Position numbers and translations under genes: made by a program
The notes under the pieces: generated by a model
The model's database searches: none
Seen by the model: the letters and a program-made list of their open reading frames with translations, nothing else
What the model was told of the DNA's origin: nothing
Shown here: positions 25,764 to 35,509 of the stretch, one piece after another
Numbering within the stretch: the first letter of the stretch is position 1
How the letters are laid out: each line of letters begins with the position of its first letter
Source: an uncultured Pseudomonas sp.
GTDB taxonomy: Bacteria; Pseudomonadota; Gammaproteobacteria; Pseudomonadales; Pseudomonadaceae
NCBI RefSeq assembly: GCF_946885955.1
Contig: NZ_CAMPHI010000008.1
Location: forward strand, 1 to 64,000
Length of the DNA stretch: 64,000 nt
Direction: 5' to 3'

Positions 25764-26098
25764 GATTAGGTCCTTGCATGAGTATTGAAAACAGATTCGT
25801 ACGCAGCGGGCTGCGCAGCAAAAGCTGAAACATAATGCGAAAGATTTGCATTTTGTGCAAAGGGTGATTGCAAATTGACTTCCTGCGCCCCGCCGCAGAT
25901 TTCTGCCGGCGCGCTGGATGCTCAGTCGCGACGGCGCTGATCAGCATGTGAGCAGGAGACTATGGGCTGGGGGCGGAAAGCGCGTAGCGTCAGGGGGAGT
26001 TGGCGCTGCGGCAAGAGCAGGCCGAGCGTTTGCAGCAGCGCTGCGGCGGGATGTCGGAGATACCGTCAGGCCAGCAGGTGGTCTCGGCAGACCGCCTG
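25764..26098. other. icmP promoter region / gap after bifA
   Basis: No gene seen. The right half follows the bifA stop without a clear terminator. The left half is A/T-richer than its surroundings and should hold the icmP promoter, with two overlapping palindromes at 25834-25861. Confidence 0.5.
25834..25852 (-). promoter_or_regulatory. Possible Fur-type operator upstream of icmP
   Basis: A 19-bp imperfect palindrome, AATGC-N9-GCATT with an A/T-rich centre, 14 of 19 positions symmetric. A second perfect 6-bp palindrome, TTTGCA-TTTTG-TGCAAA, overlaps it (25845-25861). Length and A/T-rich symmetry suit a Fur box, and icmP-like genes are iron-regulated, but the match to the Fur consensus is poor. 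Confidence 0.35.
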
Positions 26099-28162
26099 CT
26101 AGAGTGTGGCCGGATTGGCCTTGTTGGTCAGGCGTCGCGCCTGTTTGAGGTACAGCGCCAGTTCGCGTGCCGGCAGTGGTTTGCTGTAGAAATAGCCCTG
26201 ACCCTCGTTGCAGCCCTGGGCGATGATGTAGGCCTCCTGCTCGGCGGTTTCCACGCCTTCGGCGATCACCTGCATGCCCAGGCTCTTACCCAGCTGGATG
26301 ATGGCGCGCACGATGGTGGCGTCGTCTTCGTCTTCGAGCAGGTCCTGAACGAAGCTCTTGTCGATCTTGATCTTGTCCAGCGGCAGGCTCTTCAGGTAGC
26401 TCAGCGAGGAGTAGCCGGTACCGAAGTCGTCGATCGCGATCAGCGCGCCGGAGCGGCGCAGGCTGAGCAGGTGCTGGGCGGCGGTGGTGATGTCTTCCAT
26501 CAGGCCTGTTTCGGTGACTTCCAGCTCCAGGCTGCGCGGCGGCAGGCGGTAGACCTGCATCAGGTTATTGACCACCCGCGGCAGTTCGGCGTGGTGCAGT
26601 TGCACGGTGGACAGGTTGATCGCCATGCGCAGGTCGCTGAAGCCCTGGTCGAGCCATTCACGCAGCTGACGACAGGCCTGGTCGAGGATCCACTCGCCAA
26701 TGGCGATGATGGTGCCGTTCTGCTCCGCCAGGGGGATGAACAGATCCGGCGGCACCAGGCCGTGCTGCGGGTGCTGCCAGCGCAGCAGGGCTTCGACCCC
26801 GACGATGCGGTGGTCCTGATAGTCCACCTGCGGTTGATAGACCAAGTACAGCTGGTTCAGCGCCAGGGCTTCGCGCAGGTCTTTCTCCAGTTCGCGGCGG
26901 CGGCGCATTTCACTGTCGACGCTGGCGATATAGAACTGGTAGCGATTGCGCGAGCGGCTCTTGGCCAGGGTCATGGTCTGTTCGGATTTCTGCAGCAGTT
27001 TTTCCGTGCTGTCGCCGTCTTCGGGGAACAGGGTGATGCCGATGGTGGCGCGCAGATAGACTTCCTGCTGATCGAGCAGGAACGGCGTGTCGAGGTCGTC
27101 CAGCACGGTCTGCGCCAGTTCGGCGGCTTCGTAGGGTTGTTCGATATTGGCCTGGATCAGGGCGAACTGGTCGCCGCCAAGCCGGGCGAGGGCGCCGAGA
27201 CGGCCGCTGTGGCTGCGCAGGCGGTCGGAAAGCGCGAGCAGCAACTGGTCGCCGGTCTGGTAGCTGAATTGTTCGTTGATGCCCTTGAAATCGTCCAGGC
27301 CGACGCAGAGCACCGCCACCCGGCGTTGCAGGCGGCTGGCGTCTTGGATGATCTGGTCGAGCTGTTGTTGCAGTTGCTGGCGGTTCGGCAGGCCCGTGAG
27401 GAAGTCGTACTGGGCCATGCGCATCAGGCTTTTTTCCGCCTCGCGGCGCAGGTGGGTATTGCGTTCGATCGAGGCGAGCAACTGGTTGGCGGTATTGATC
27501 CACAGCCCCAGTTCGTTCTTTTCGTTGCCCTTGAGCATCGGCAGCTTGTGCTCGCTGGGGCGGTCGGGGTTGATATTGCTCAGGTGCTCGATGATTTTCG
27601 ACAGCGGCTTGGTCAGCAGCCAGTGGTACACCAGGTACAGCACCAGGCCCATGGCCATGGCGCGCAATACGCCGGAGATGAAGATGACCACCGAGTTGGT
27701 GACGAAACTGGCGCCGTACTGGGCGGTGTCGAGGGTGATGCTGAGGTCGCCGTAATATTCGCTGTAGGGGCCACGTCCGACCAGTTCGGTGGAGAAGCTC
27801 TGCTCCCGACCGAGAATCGGGTCGGTCAGCCAGCGTGTAGCCATTTGCACCGGCTCGCGGGATTTTTCCGCGAGCATCGGTTCGTTGGGGTGGCCGATGG
27901 AGGCCACGCGTACCGATTCGTGCTGGAACAGACCTTCGATCACCTGCATGCCCATTTCCCGGTCCAGGCTATAGACCGCCTGGGTCGAGGGGTCGCGGAA
28001 CATGCCGAGGATCCGATGGGCGTCGTTGGCCACAGCCTGGCGGGTCTTGTATACGTCGAAGACGATCTGCGCACAGCTCAGCACCACGCCCACGACCAGT
28101 GCCGAGAGCAACACCACGCGCAGCAACTTCAGAGACAGGCTGTTTTTCAGATCCAGCTTCAA
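26099..28162 (-). CDS. bifA: Cyclic-di-GMP phosphodiesterase BifA
   Basis: A 687-residue inner-membrane protein with helices at about 12-34 and 170-195, a periplasmic loop between them, a degenerate GGDEF domain (RLGGDQFALI) and an intact EAL domain (VGVEALLRW, MAINLS, IDDFGTGYSSL, KIDKSFV). BifA degrades c-di-GMP and so lowers biofilm and raises swarming; the GGDQF signature is its hallmark. The start is TTG 28162 with AAGGA at 8 bases. It sits after sodB as in P. aeruginosa. Confidence 0.9.
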   Translation of the reverse strand: MKLDLKNSLSLKLLRVVLLSALVVGVVLSCAQIVFDVYKTRQAVANDAHRILGMFRDPSTQAVYSLDREMGMQVIEGLFQHESVRVASIGHPNEPMLAEKSREPVQMATRWLTDPILGREQSFSTELVGRGPYSEYYGDLSITLDTAQYGASFVTNSVVIFISGVLRAMAMGLVLYLVYHWLLTKPLSKIIEHLSNINPDRPSEHKLPMLKGNEKNELGLWINTANQLLASIERNTHLRREAEKSLMRMAQYDFLTGLPNRQQLQQQLDQIIQDASRLQRRVAVLCVGLDDFKGINEQFSYQTGDQLLLALSDRLRSHSGRLGALARLGGDQFALIQANIEQPYEAAELAQTVLDDLDTPFLLDQQEVYLRATIGITLFPEDGDSTEKLLQKSEQTMTLAKSRSRNRYQFYIASVDSEMRRRRELEKDLREALALNQLYLVYQPQVDYQDHRIVGVEALLRWQHPQHGLVPPDLFIPLAEQNGTIIAIGEWILDQACRQLREWLDQGFSDLRMAINLSTVQLHHAELPRVVNNLMQVYRLPPRSLELEVTETGLMEDITTAAQHLLSLRRSGALIAIDDFGTGYSSLSYLKSLPLDKIKIDKSFVQDLLEDEDDATIVRAIIQLGKSLGMQVIAEGVETAEQEAYIIAQGCNEGQGYFYSKPLPARELALYLKQARRLTNKANPATL

Positions 28163-28425
28163 GTGGCGATTCCTTGTGTATTGCCGGAAGTGTCGGTCCG
28201 TTCAGAGTATTGGCAATCTTCTGGTTGCCGTCAAAGGGCCAGCAGCTCGAAGTACGACCAAGGTTGCCGTTGCTGCATGACGCCGTCGAAACTATGACGC
28301 CAAGTGCTACCCAGAACAATGCGCGGGATGCTCGACCAATGCCTGCTTGCACTGTGTCGGTAGGTCGTGCGTAGTGCTTGAGTGCCGTTCGGCGCCTTTG
28401 TGCCGGTGTCGGTCGGGTGGATAGC
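28163..28425. other. Intergenic region between bifA and sodB
   Basis: No gene seen. It holds the bifA promoter region next to the TTG start and, at the right edge, the sodB terminator. Short frames here lack ribosome sites. Confidence 0.4.
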
Positions 28426-28449
28426 AAAAACCCGGCACACGGCCGGGTT
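28426..28449 (-). terminator. Rho-independent terminator of sodB
   Basis: AACCCGGC and GCCGGGTT form a perfect 8-bp stem with a 5-nt loop, followed by Ts on the minus strand, 20 bp past the sodB stop. Confidence 0.9.
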
Positions 28450-28469
28450 CTCGTGCACAAGCGCGAGGC

Positions 28470-29051
28470 TTAGGCGGCGAAGTTTTTCGCTACGAAGTCC
28501 CAGTTGACCAGGTTCCAGAACGCTTCGACATACTTCGGACGCAGGTTGCGGTAGTCGATGTAGTAAGCGTGTTCCCAGACGTCGCAGGTCAGCAGCGGGG
28601 TGTCGCCGCTGGTCAGCGGGCAGCCGGCGCCGATGGTGCTGGCCAGTGCCAGGGAGCCGTCGGCTTTCTTCACCAGCCAGCCCCAGCCGGAACCGAAGGT
28701 GCCGATCGAGGTTTTGCTGAACTCTTCCTTGAACTTGTCGAAGGAACCGAAAGCCGCGTTGATCGCGTCGGCCAGGGCGCCGGTCGGTTGACCACCGCCG
28801 TTCGGGCTCAGGCAGTTCCAATAGAAGGTGTGGTTCCACACTTGTGCGGCGTTGTTGAAGATGCCGCCGGAGGAAGTTTTGACGATCTCTTCCAGGGTCT
28901 TGCCTTCGAACTCGGTGCCCGGTACCAAGTTGTTCAGGTTGACCACGTAGGTGTTGTGGTGCTTGTCGTGGTGGAATTCCAGGGTCTCGGCGGAAATGTG
29001 CGGCTCAAGGGCGTTTTTTTCGTACGGCAGCGGCGGTAATTCGAAAGCCAT
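28470..29051 (-). CDS. sodB: Iron superoxide dismutase SodB
   Basis: A 193-residue Fe-type superoxide dismutase. It starts [20 protein letters not shown]; metal ligands are seen in [15 protein letters not shown] and [11 protein letters not shown], with the FGSGWGWLV core and the Fe-type Gln in [10 protein letters not shown]. It removes cytoplasmic superoxide. GAGGAG precedes ATG 29051. It is monocistronic by its terminator. Confidence 0.97.
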   Translation of the reverse strand: MAFELPPLPYEKNALEPHISAETLEFHHDKHHNTYVVNLNNLVPGTEFEGKTLEEIVKTSSGGIFNNAAQVWNHTFYWNCLSPNGGGQPTGALADAINAAFGSFDKFKEEFSKTSIGTFGSGWGWLVKKADGSLALASTIGAGCPLTSGDTPLLTCDVWEHAYYIDYRNLRPKYVEAFWNLVNWDFVAKNFAA

Positions 29052-29356
29052 GGTGAATCTCCTCAGGTGGGATCAGGTCGGGGCGGTGGGCGCAAGGCCG
29101 ATCACGGGCGGCCAGACACGCATCTCGTGGCATCTCGTATGACACTTGTTACGCAGGGTGGTGCGCAGAGTTCGTACGTTTTGCCGAGCGGCGGGAAATC
29201 GTTCTCCCCTGCCGCAGACCGCCGATCATAGCATCGGCCCTGCGCCATAACCACGCAGCAACTGTGTGGGAAAGCCTCTATCCAGGGCCTGGCGTTCACA
29301 GGCGGTGTCTGCCCCGGATCGCCTGCGCTCTCGATGGTCCGTCGGGGGGTTGCCCT
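29052..29356. other. sodB upstream region
   Basis: No gene seen. It must contain the sodB promoter. A short GCCGAT-CATAGC-ATCGGC hairpin lies near 29220-29240 without a T-run. Nothing else is recognisable. Confidence 0.4.
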
Positions 29357-29956
29357 TCAACCGGCGAGCAGTTGTCCGGCCACGGCGAACATCATCGCCG
29401 CGACCAGCAGGTCGATCGCCCGCCAGGTTGCCGGTCGTGCCAGCCACGGGGCCAGCCAGGCGGCGCCCAGGGCCAGGGCGAAGAACCATAATAAAGAGGC
29501 GCTGGCCGCCCCCAGGGTATAAGCACCGGGCGCGCTTTGTTGCGCGCCGAGGCTGCCGATCAGCAATACCGTATCGAGATAGACGTGCGGGTTGAGCAGC
29601 GTCACCGCCAGCGCGGCCAGCAGTACCGAACGCCGCGAGCGCGGAATGTGGCGCTCGGCCTGTTGCAGGCCCAGGGGCCGGCAGGCGCGCAGCAGTGCCT
29701 GGCCGCCGTACCAGAGCAGAAAGGCCGCGCCGCCCCAGCGCGCGATACCCAGTAGCAGCGGATTCTGCGCGAGCAGCGCGGCCAGGCCGAAGACCCCGGC
29801 GGCGACCAGCACCGCATCGCAGGCGACACACAGCAGGGCCACCGGCAAATGGTGCTCGCGCCGCAGGCTTTGCGCGAGCACGAAGGCATTCTGCGCACCC
29901 AGCGCAATGATCAGGCCGGCGGCGATGGCCAGGCCGTTCAGGTAACTCTGCCACAT
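29357..29956 (-). CDS. LysE/ArgO-family amino acid exporter
   Basis: A 199-residue membrane protein with about six helices and the family start NGLAIAAGLIIALGAQNAFVL, plus VTLLNPHVYLDTVLLIGSLG. LysE/ArgO proteins export basic amino acids. ATG 29956 is preferred over ATG 29965 because GGAGG sits 10 bases before it. It starts 5 bp after the ACT-domain gene. The divergent argP-type regulator next door suggests an ArgP-controlled arginine or lysine exporter, as argO is in E. coli. Confidence 0.85.
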   Translation of the reverse strand: MWQSYLNGLAIAAGLIIALGAQNAFVLAQSLRREHHLPVALLCVACDAVLVAAGVFGLAALLAQNPLLLGIARWGGAAFLLWYGGQALLRACRPLGLQQAERHIPRSRRSVLLAALAVTLLNPHVYLDTVLLIGSLGAQQSAPGAYTLGAASASLLWFFALALGAAWLAPWLARPATWRAIDLLVAAMMFAVAGQLLAG

Positions 29957-29961
29957 GGCGT

Positions 29962-30363
29962 TCATTCCTCCCGTCCGGCGAGTCGGCGCAGCACCGTTAG
30001 GGCGCGCGCGCCGTCCGCGGCGCCGACGAACAGATGGTCGTGGTAGTAGCCGGCGATCACGTTGCAGCTGATACCGGCGTCGGCCAGTGCGGTGGCGACC
30101 GCGGCGGTGAGGCCGACCGCGGCGAGCGCCGAGTGCACCTCGAGGGTCATCCAGGCGGCGACATAGTCGAAGCCGAGGCCCAGTCGCTCGGCCTGCTCGC
30201 GGGCCAGGATCGCCGTGATGCCCTCTCGCTCGAAAAAGCTGCCGAGCGGCTGCAGGCCCTGTAGCTGGGCGATATCGGCGATGCTGCAGAAGACGTAGTC
30301 GCCGCTGTTCAGCACCGGATTCATCTGGCGCAGCAGGGTCGGTAGCGAGGTTTCTCCGGTCAT
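29962..30363 (-). CDS. ACT-domain protein
   Basis: A 133-residue protein with two ACT-like halves (DYVFCSIADIAQLQGLQPLG; VGLTAAVATALADAGISCNV). ACT domains bind amino acids and regulate metabolism. It is the first gene of the pair with the LysE-type exporter and divergent from argP, so an amino-acid-sensing role in export is reasonable but unproven. AGGA precedes ATG 30363. Confidence 0.8.
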   Translation of the reverse strand: MTGETSLPTLLRQMNPVLNSGDYVFCSIADIAQLQGLQPLGSFFEREGITAILAREQAERLGLGFDYVAAWMTLEVHSALAAVGLTAAVATALADAGISCNVIAGYYHDHLFVGAADGARALTVLRRLAGREE

Positions 30364-30458
30364 GGCGGCGTCCTGGGTCTATGTGGGTATGGCCAGTCTG
30401 CGGGCGGAGGTTGTATAAGGAAAAGCAATCTTGCTTATCCTTCATAAGGAAAATCGAT

Positions 30459-31352
30459 TTGTTCGACTACAAGCTGTTGGCCGCTCTGGCGGCCGTGGTG
30501 GAGCAGGCCGGTTTCGAACGGGCCGCCCAGGTGCTGGGTTTGTCGCAGTCTGCGGTGTCCCAGCGGATCAAGCTGCTCGAGGCGCGGGTCGGTCAGCCGG
30601 TGCTGGTCCGCGCCATGCCGCCGACGCCCACCGACATTGGCCGGCGCCTGCTCAATCATGTGCAGCAGGTGCGCCTGCTCGAACGCGATCTGCACGGCCA
30701 GGTGCCGGCGCTGGATGAGGGGCGCGCACCCGAGCGTCTGCGCATCGCCTTGAATGCCGACAGCCTGGCGACCTGGTGGGCTGCGGCGGTCGGCGAGTTC
30801 TGTACCGAGCAGGGGGTGTTGCTGGAGTTGCTGGTGGAGGATCAGGACGTCGGTCTCAAGCGCATGCGCGCCGGCGATGTCGCCGCCTGCCTGTGCGCCA
30901 CAGAAAGACCGGTGGCCGGTGCGGGCTCGATTGCCCTGGGCGCAATGCGTTACCGCGCGCTGGCCAGCCCGCAATTCATCGCCCGGCACTTTCCCGATGG
31001 GGTGACGGCAGCGCGACTGGCCGGCGCGCCGGCGATCGTCTACGGGCCGGACGACCTGCTGCAGCATCGCTATCTATCCGCGCTCGGGGTCGAGGAGCGG
31101 TTTATCCACCATCTATGCCCCTCGTCAGAGGGCTTCGTGCGCCTGGCCATGGCCGGGATCGGCTGGGGCTTGATGCCCGAGCTGCAGGTGCAGGCGCAAC
31201 TGGCCGCCGGCAGCCTGTGCGAGCTGCTTCCCGAGCGGCCGCTGGATACCGCGCTGTACTGGCATCATTGGCGCAACGGCGGCGAGTTGCTGGCGGCCCT
31301 GACCCGGCATATCCAGCGTCATGCGCCAACCTGGCTGGTGCCCGTCGATTGA
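30459..31352 (+). CDS. argP: LysR-family regulator ArgP/IciA
   Basis: A 297-residue LysR regulator. N-terminal winged helix-turn-helix (AAQVLGLSQSAVSQRIKLLEAR, about residues 22-43) and a periplasmic-binding-like effector domain with GAPAIVYGPDDLLQHRYL. Start assigned to TTG 30459, preceded by AAGGA at 8 bases; no ATG fits the family start FDYKLLAALAAVVEQ. ArgP answers lysine/arginine and activates argO-type exporters. It is divergent from the ACT-LysE pair with a 95-bp shared promoter region. Confidence 0.85.
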   Translation: MFDYKLLAALAAVVEQAGFERAAQVLGLSQSAVSQRIKLLEARVGQPVLVRAMPPTPTDIGRRLLNHVQQVRLLERDLHGQVPALDEGRAPERLRIALNADSLATWWAAAVGEFCTEQGVLLELLVEDQDVGLKRMRAGDVAACLCATERPVAGAGSIALGAMRYRALASPQFIARHFPDGVTAARLAGAPAIVYGPDDLLQHRYLSALGVEERFIHHLCPSSEGFVRLAMAGIGWGLMPELQVQAQLAAGSLCELLPERPLDTALYWHHWRNGGELLAALTRHIQRHAPTWLVPVD

Positions 31353-31372
31353 CCGCCGCATAAGCGCGACGC

Positions 31373-33331
31373 CTACAGCTGAAACTGCGCCAGCAGCCGC
31401 TGCTGACCATCCGCCAGGGTTTGCAGGTGTTTGCCCTGTTGCCGGGTGTTGGCGGCGCTTTCGCGGTTGTCCGCGGTCATGGCGCTGAGTTGATGCATAT
31501 GGCGGTTGACCTCCTGGGTCGTCGCGGCCTGCTGTTCGGCCGCGGCGGCGATCTGGAACGCCAGGCCATGCAGCGCCTGCAATGATTGATCGAGCTGGCC
31601 GAACGAGCCGAGCACTTCCTGGGTTTCGTCCTCCAGGGCGCGCGCCTGCTCGGTCGAGCCCTGCATGCTCGACAGGGCCTGGTGGGACGAGTCGTCGAGG
31701 GTGCCGATCAGCTGCACGATCTCCTCGGTGGCGCTGCGCGTGCGCATTGCCAGGTTACGCACTTCATCGGCAACCACGGCGAAGCCGCGGCCCTGCTCGC
31801 CGGCGCGAGCCGCCTCGATCGCGGCGTTCAGCGCGAGCAGGTTGGTTTGCTCGGCAATCGCCCGGATCACCTCGAGCACCGAGGCGATCTGCTGGCTGTT
31901 GCCGGCCAGGGTCTGCACCACCTGGTCGGCCTGGCGCAGACCGTCGAGCAACTGATCCTGGCGACCGATCATGCGTTGCAAGGTGCCCTGCATGGTAATG
32001 AAGGCGCCGCGGGTGGCTTCGCTGCTGTCGGCGCTTTGACTGGCGCTGCTGGCGATTTCCTGCACGGTGGCGGCCATCTGGTCGACCGCGCTGACCACCA
32101 TTTCCAGCGCCTCCTGCTGTTGATCGAGACGGCTGCTGGTTTGTCCGGCGGCATCAAGGATGTCGCCGCTGGCGCTATCCACCGCGCTGCTGGCCTGGCG
32201 CAACTGCTCGATCACGGTGCGCCAGGCATCGGCCATCTCATGCAGCGCCTGCATCAACCCCTGACCCTGGGCGGAGCGTTCCGGCAGGCCCAGTTTGCCA
32301 GCGGCCAGGCGTTCGGCGAGCGCGGCCATGTAGCCGGGTTCGCCGCCGAGCGGGCGCATCACGCTGCGGCTGATCAGCCAGGTGGCAAGCAGTACGGCGG
32401 CCACGGTGAGCGTAGCGAGCAGCGATATCTGCCACATCAGCGCGCGCACCGCGGCGGTCGCCTGGGCCTGGTCCATTTCCGCGATCAGCGCCCACTGCTG
32501 GCCGTCGAACGACAGCGGCACGAACGCCTTGAGCGCCGGCTGATGGTCCAGCCCGGCTTCGCTCAAGCGCCCGGTTTCGCCACGCAGGGCCCGGGCGACG
32601 GCCTCGCCCATCTGCGCGTCGGCGCTCGCCAGGCTTCGCTGCACCTGATGCGCGTCGAAGCGCACGGAATCCGAACGCAACCGCCCATCGCTGCCGACCA
32701 GGTAGGTTTCGCCGGCCTCGCCCAAACCCTGGCGGGTCTGCATCACCCGGTTGAGCGAGGCGATCGGCAGCTCGAGCATCAGCACGGCTGTGAGGACGCC
32801 GTCGCTGATCACCGGGCTGACCAGGAACTGGCTGGGTTCGCCGCTCTGCGGGTTGATCGCCAGGTCGCTGATCAGCGTCACCCGCTCGTTCAGGCCGGCC
32901 TGCGCCATGCGCCCCATTGGCTGGTCGCGCCAGGCCGCTTGGGTGAGGTTCTGCTGATAGTCTTCGCCGCGCAAGGCGCTGAAGATCACCTGGCCATCGC
33001 TGGCGATCAGCTTGAGCTCGCGGTAACCATAGGTCTGGATGAAATTTTCGAAGATCGGCCGGTCGTAATTGGCGGCGCTGACCAGCGACGGGCCATTGAG
33101 CCCGGCATAGCCATTGCCGAGGTTGCTGGCCAGGGTGCTGATCTGGTCGCGGCGGGCCTGCAGGTTGTCCAGTAGTTGCTGCTGTTTGATATTTGCGACG
33201 GCTTCCAGCGAGTTCAAGGTTTGCTCCTGCAGGGCGCGGCTCGCTTGCAGATACACCGTGACGGCCATCGCCAGCACCGGAAAAAGACCAATAAACAGAT
33301 AGCTGACGGCAAGCTTCAGGCGCAACGGCAT
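31373..33331 (-). CDS. Chemoreceptor with Cache-type sensor domain
   Basis: A 652-residue methyl-accepting chemotaxis protein. Membrane helix at about 8-30, a long double-Cache-like periplasmic domain (about 40-330; [35 protein letters not shown]), a second helix near 345-367, HAMP, and the signalling tip [24 protein letters not shown] precedes ATG 33331. Cache receptors bind amino acids, organic acids or polyamines; the ligand is not predictable here. It converges with argP. Confidence 0.88.
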   Translation of the reverse strand: MPLRLKLAVSYLFIGLFPVLAMAVTVYLQASRALQEQTLNSLEAVANIKQQQLLDNLQARRDQISTLASNLGNGYAGLNGPSLVSAANYDRPIFENFIQTYGYRELKLIASDGQVIFSALRGEDYQQNLTQAAWRDQPMGRMAQAGLNERVTLISDLAINPQSGEPSQFLVSPVISDGVLTAVLMLELPIASLNRVMQTRQGLGEAGETYLVGSDGRLRSDSVRFDAHQVQRSLASADAQMGEAVARALRGETGRLSEAGLDHQPALKAFVPLSFDGQQWALIAEMDQAQATAAVRALMWQISLLATLTVAAVLLATWLISRSVMRPLGGEPGYMAALAERLAAGKLGLPERSAQGQGLMQALHEMADAWRTVIEQLRQASSAVDSASGDILDAAGQTSSRLDQQQEALEMVVSAVDQMAATVQEIASSASQSADSSEATRGAFITMQGTLQRMIGRQDQLLDGLRQADQVVQTLAGNSQQIASVLEVIRAIAEQTNLLALNAAIEAARAGEQGRGFAVVADEVRNLAMRTRSATEEIVQLIGTLDDSSHQALSSMQGSTEQARALEDETQEVLGSFGQLDQSLQALHGLAFQIAAAAEQQAATTQEVNRHMHQLSAMTADNRESAANTRQQGKHLQTLADGQQRLLAQFQL

Positions 33332-33730
33332 GTCTGGTGACTCCGCGGGTGGAAAGGTTACAGGAGGAGGGTGTGTTGAATATTCTGCAAGAAGCGTGCG
33401 AATTAGTTGACGCTGTGTAAATAAAATTGATCGAGGCGCAGGGCTGTGGCCGCAGAGGTCGGCACAGGCACCGCCCTCGGGCTGGCGTGCGGGGGGCGCG
33501 CGTCGATCGAGCGCCCGCACTTGGGAAGAAGCTAAACAGTTCTGGGGGCGAACCTGCCGCGGGCTGTTGGCAACGCAACGGCATCTTCGAACGAGGGGCG
33601 GCGGATAGCTGTTTGCCGCCTTGCGCATGACGCAGAAAAAATCTGAACAGCCGCAGGGAGCGCAAGTCACTGACTATGCGCAGAGTCGTTTATGCGTACT
33701 TCTCCCATTCTCAGGATAAGAGGCACAGTC
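33332..33730. other. Intergenic region between a chemoreceptor and an outer-membrane protein
   Basis: No gene seen. It should carry two divergent promoters. The part next to the chemoreceptor (33350-33440) is A/T-richer than the rest. Confidence 0.4.
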
Positions 33731-34246
33731 ATGAATCGACTCTTCAAAACCGCCATGTTGGTCGCCGCCCTATCACCTGCAGCGGTACTTGCCGGACCGG
33801 CCAATGGTGATCAGGAGATCACCCTGAACGGCGCGGGGACCAGCGACAAGGATTTCGACAGCACGGTGTTTTCCATTCAGGGCAGCTGGGGGCAATACCT
33901 CAGCGATTCTTCCATGTGGGGCGTGCGTCAGTCCGTCAATGCCTTTGATCAGGAGGGCGAGGACGTCAAGTTCGATGGCTCCACGCGGGTGTTCTACGAC
34001 TACCATTTCGGTTCCGGTGCTGCGCGGCCGTTCCTGGGCTTGAGCGTGGGCGGGGTCTATGGCGAGCAGGTCGACGATACCTTTATCGCGGGGCCGGAAC
34101 TCGGCATCAAGTATTGGGTGCTGGACAAGACGTTCATCACCGCCATGGCTGAGTACCAGTTCCTGTTCAAGAGCAGTGACGATGCGCGGGACCGTTATGA
34201 CGACGGGGCGCTCTTCTATAGCGTGGGCCTGGGTTATAACTTTTGA
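33731..34246 (+). CDS. Small outer-membrane beta-barrel protein
   Basis: A 171-residue protein with a signal peptide (MNRLFKTAMLVAALSPAAVLA) and alternating beta strands ending in a C-terminal Phe (SVGLGYNF), typical of an eight-stranded OmpA/OmpW-like barrel. ATG 33731 follows an AAGAGG-like site. The specific family is not recognised. It converges with the following oxidoreductase gene. Confidence 0.7.
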   Translation: MNRLFKTAMLVAALSPAAVLAGPANGDQEITLNGAGTSDKDFDSTVFSIQGSWGQYLSDSSMWGVRQSVNAFDQEGEDVKFDGSTRVFYDYHFGSGAARPFLGLSVGGVYGEQVDDTFIAGPELGIKYWVLDKTFITAMAEYQFLFKSSDDARDRYDDGALFYSVGLGYNF

Positions 34247-34265
34247 CCGAGGTTAGCGCGGCCTG

Positions 34266-35324
34266 TCAGTTGATGACGATCGTCCCCGAGCCCGGCAGCC
34301 GCTCCACGCAGCGTTCGCCGAGCAGGCGCGATGGGGTGAAGTAGCCGCCCGGCCCGTTGTAGTCGAGCAGGTGTAGGGCTGCGAGCAACGCGCCATGCAC
34401 CGTCACGTCATAGCCGTTGGCCGTTTCCAGGTGGGCGGTTTTCACCTCGCCGGCGGCATTGCGCACCTCGCCCCACAGCCAGGTGCGCTGGCGTGCGCGG
34501 GTTGCCTGATCGGGGCCCTGTACGCGCTTGGTGATCAGTCGCTGCAAACCGTTCTGCACCACCGGCAGACCGAACAGCGGCCTTAGCGGATCGAGGCAGC
34601 GCAGTGCCAGGGCCACGGCGGTCGGTGCCGGCAGATAGAACTCGATATTGTCGATGCCGGTCGAGTGATAGGCGGTCGAGACATCCCCCCAGGGAATGGT
34701 CATTGCAGGTTTTGCCCCGCGGCCGAAATCGATGGTGCGTCTTTTGTAGCCCATCGGCACTTCAGTCAATACGCCGGCGCGGCGTACCTTGCCGCCGTAT
34801 TGCAGGCCTTCCAGCGCAGTTTTCGCGGTGCCCGGGGAGAAGCCGCTGCCACTGTCGAAGCCCAGGCTCAAGTGAGTCGCGTCGGGCAGCGCCTGGTGCA
34901 GGCAGGCGGCCAGGCAGTCGCTGGGGATTACATCGAAACCGACCCCGGGGCACACCACCAGGCCGCGCTCGCGGGCCTGTGCATCGCGGCGCTGGGCCGA
35001 CTCGAAGACCTCTATCTCGCCGGTGATATCGAGGTAATGCGTGGCGCTGGCCAGGCAGGCGTCGAGCATCGGCGCACTGGTCGCGGAGAACGGGCCGGCG
35101 CAATGGATCACCAACGCGACGTCGGCCAAGGCTTCGCGCGCGCATTGCGCTTGCTGCAGATCGAAGATGCGGCATTCCAGTCCGAGCAAACTGCCGAGCG
35201 CATGCACCGCCGCCGGGTTGCGACCGCCGAGAATCGGCTTGAGCCCCTGGCGCTGTGCTTCGTGGGCGAGCAGGTGGCCGGTATAGCCGTTGGCACCGTA
35301 GATCATCCAGGTCTTGTCGCTCAT
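34266..35324 (-). CDS. Saccharopine-dehydrogenase-like NAD(P)-binding oxidoreductase
   Basis: A 352-residue protein with an N-terminal Rossmann motif (WMIYGANGYTGHLLAHEA) and the saccharopine-dehydrogenase/trans-acting enoyl reductase architecture (CAGPFSATSAPMLDACL, GFDVIPSDCLAACL). The reaction is unknown; relatives act on lipids or polyketides. AGGAG precedes ATG 35324. It is divergent from the SDR gene. Confidence 0.75.
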   Translation of the reverse strand: MSDKTWMIYGANGYTGHLLAHEAQRQGLKPILGGRNPAAVHALGSLLGLECRIFDLQQAQCAREALADVALVIHCAGPFSATSAPMLDACLASATHYLDITGEIEVFESAQRRDAQARERGLVVCPGVGFDVIPSDCLAACLHQALPDATHLSLGFDSGSGFSPGTAKTALEGLQYGGKVRRAGVLTEVPMGYKRRTIDFGRGAKPAMTIPWGDVSTAYHSTGIDNIEFYLPAPTAVALALRCLDPLRPLFGLPVVQNGLQRLITKRVQGPDQATRARQRTWLWGEVRNAAGEVKTAHLETANGYDVTVHGALLAALHLLDYNGPGGYFTPSRLLGERCVERLPGSGTIVIN

Positions 35325-35509
35325 GTGAACTCCTGTCACGCATGCTGGTTGCCTAAGCAGGGTAGCCGGTTGCAGCGAATTGTCGCGATTGTGTGTCCTT
35401 TGCCGGCGCCTCGTAGCCAAGGTCGCTGTTATGGCACGGCAGGACAGCGCACGGCGGCCGCCTGATTGCTAGAGTGCATGCATGCAGCCAATGGTGCGGA
35501 GAAGCGACG

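Noticed and set aside
31586..33175. 529-codon open frame antisense to the Cache chemoreceptor
   Set aside because: Mirror of a strongly conserved chemoreceptor; low-complexity composition.
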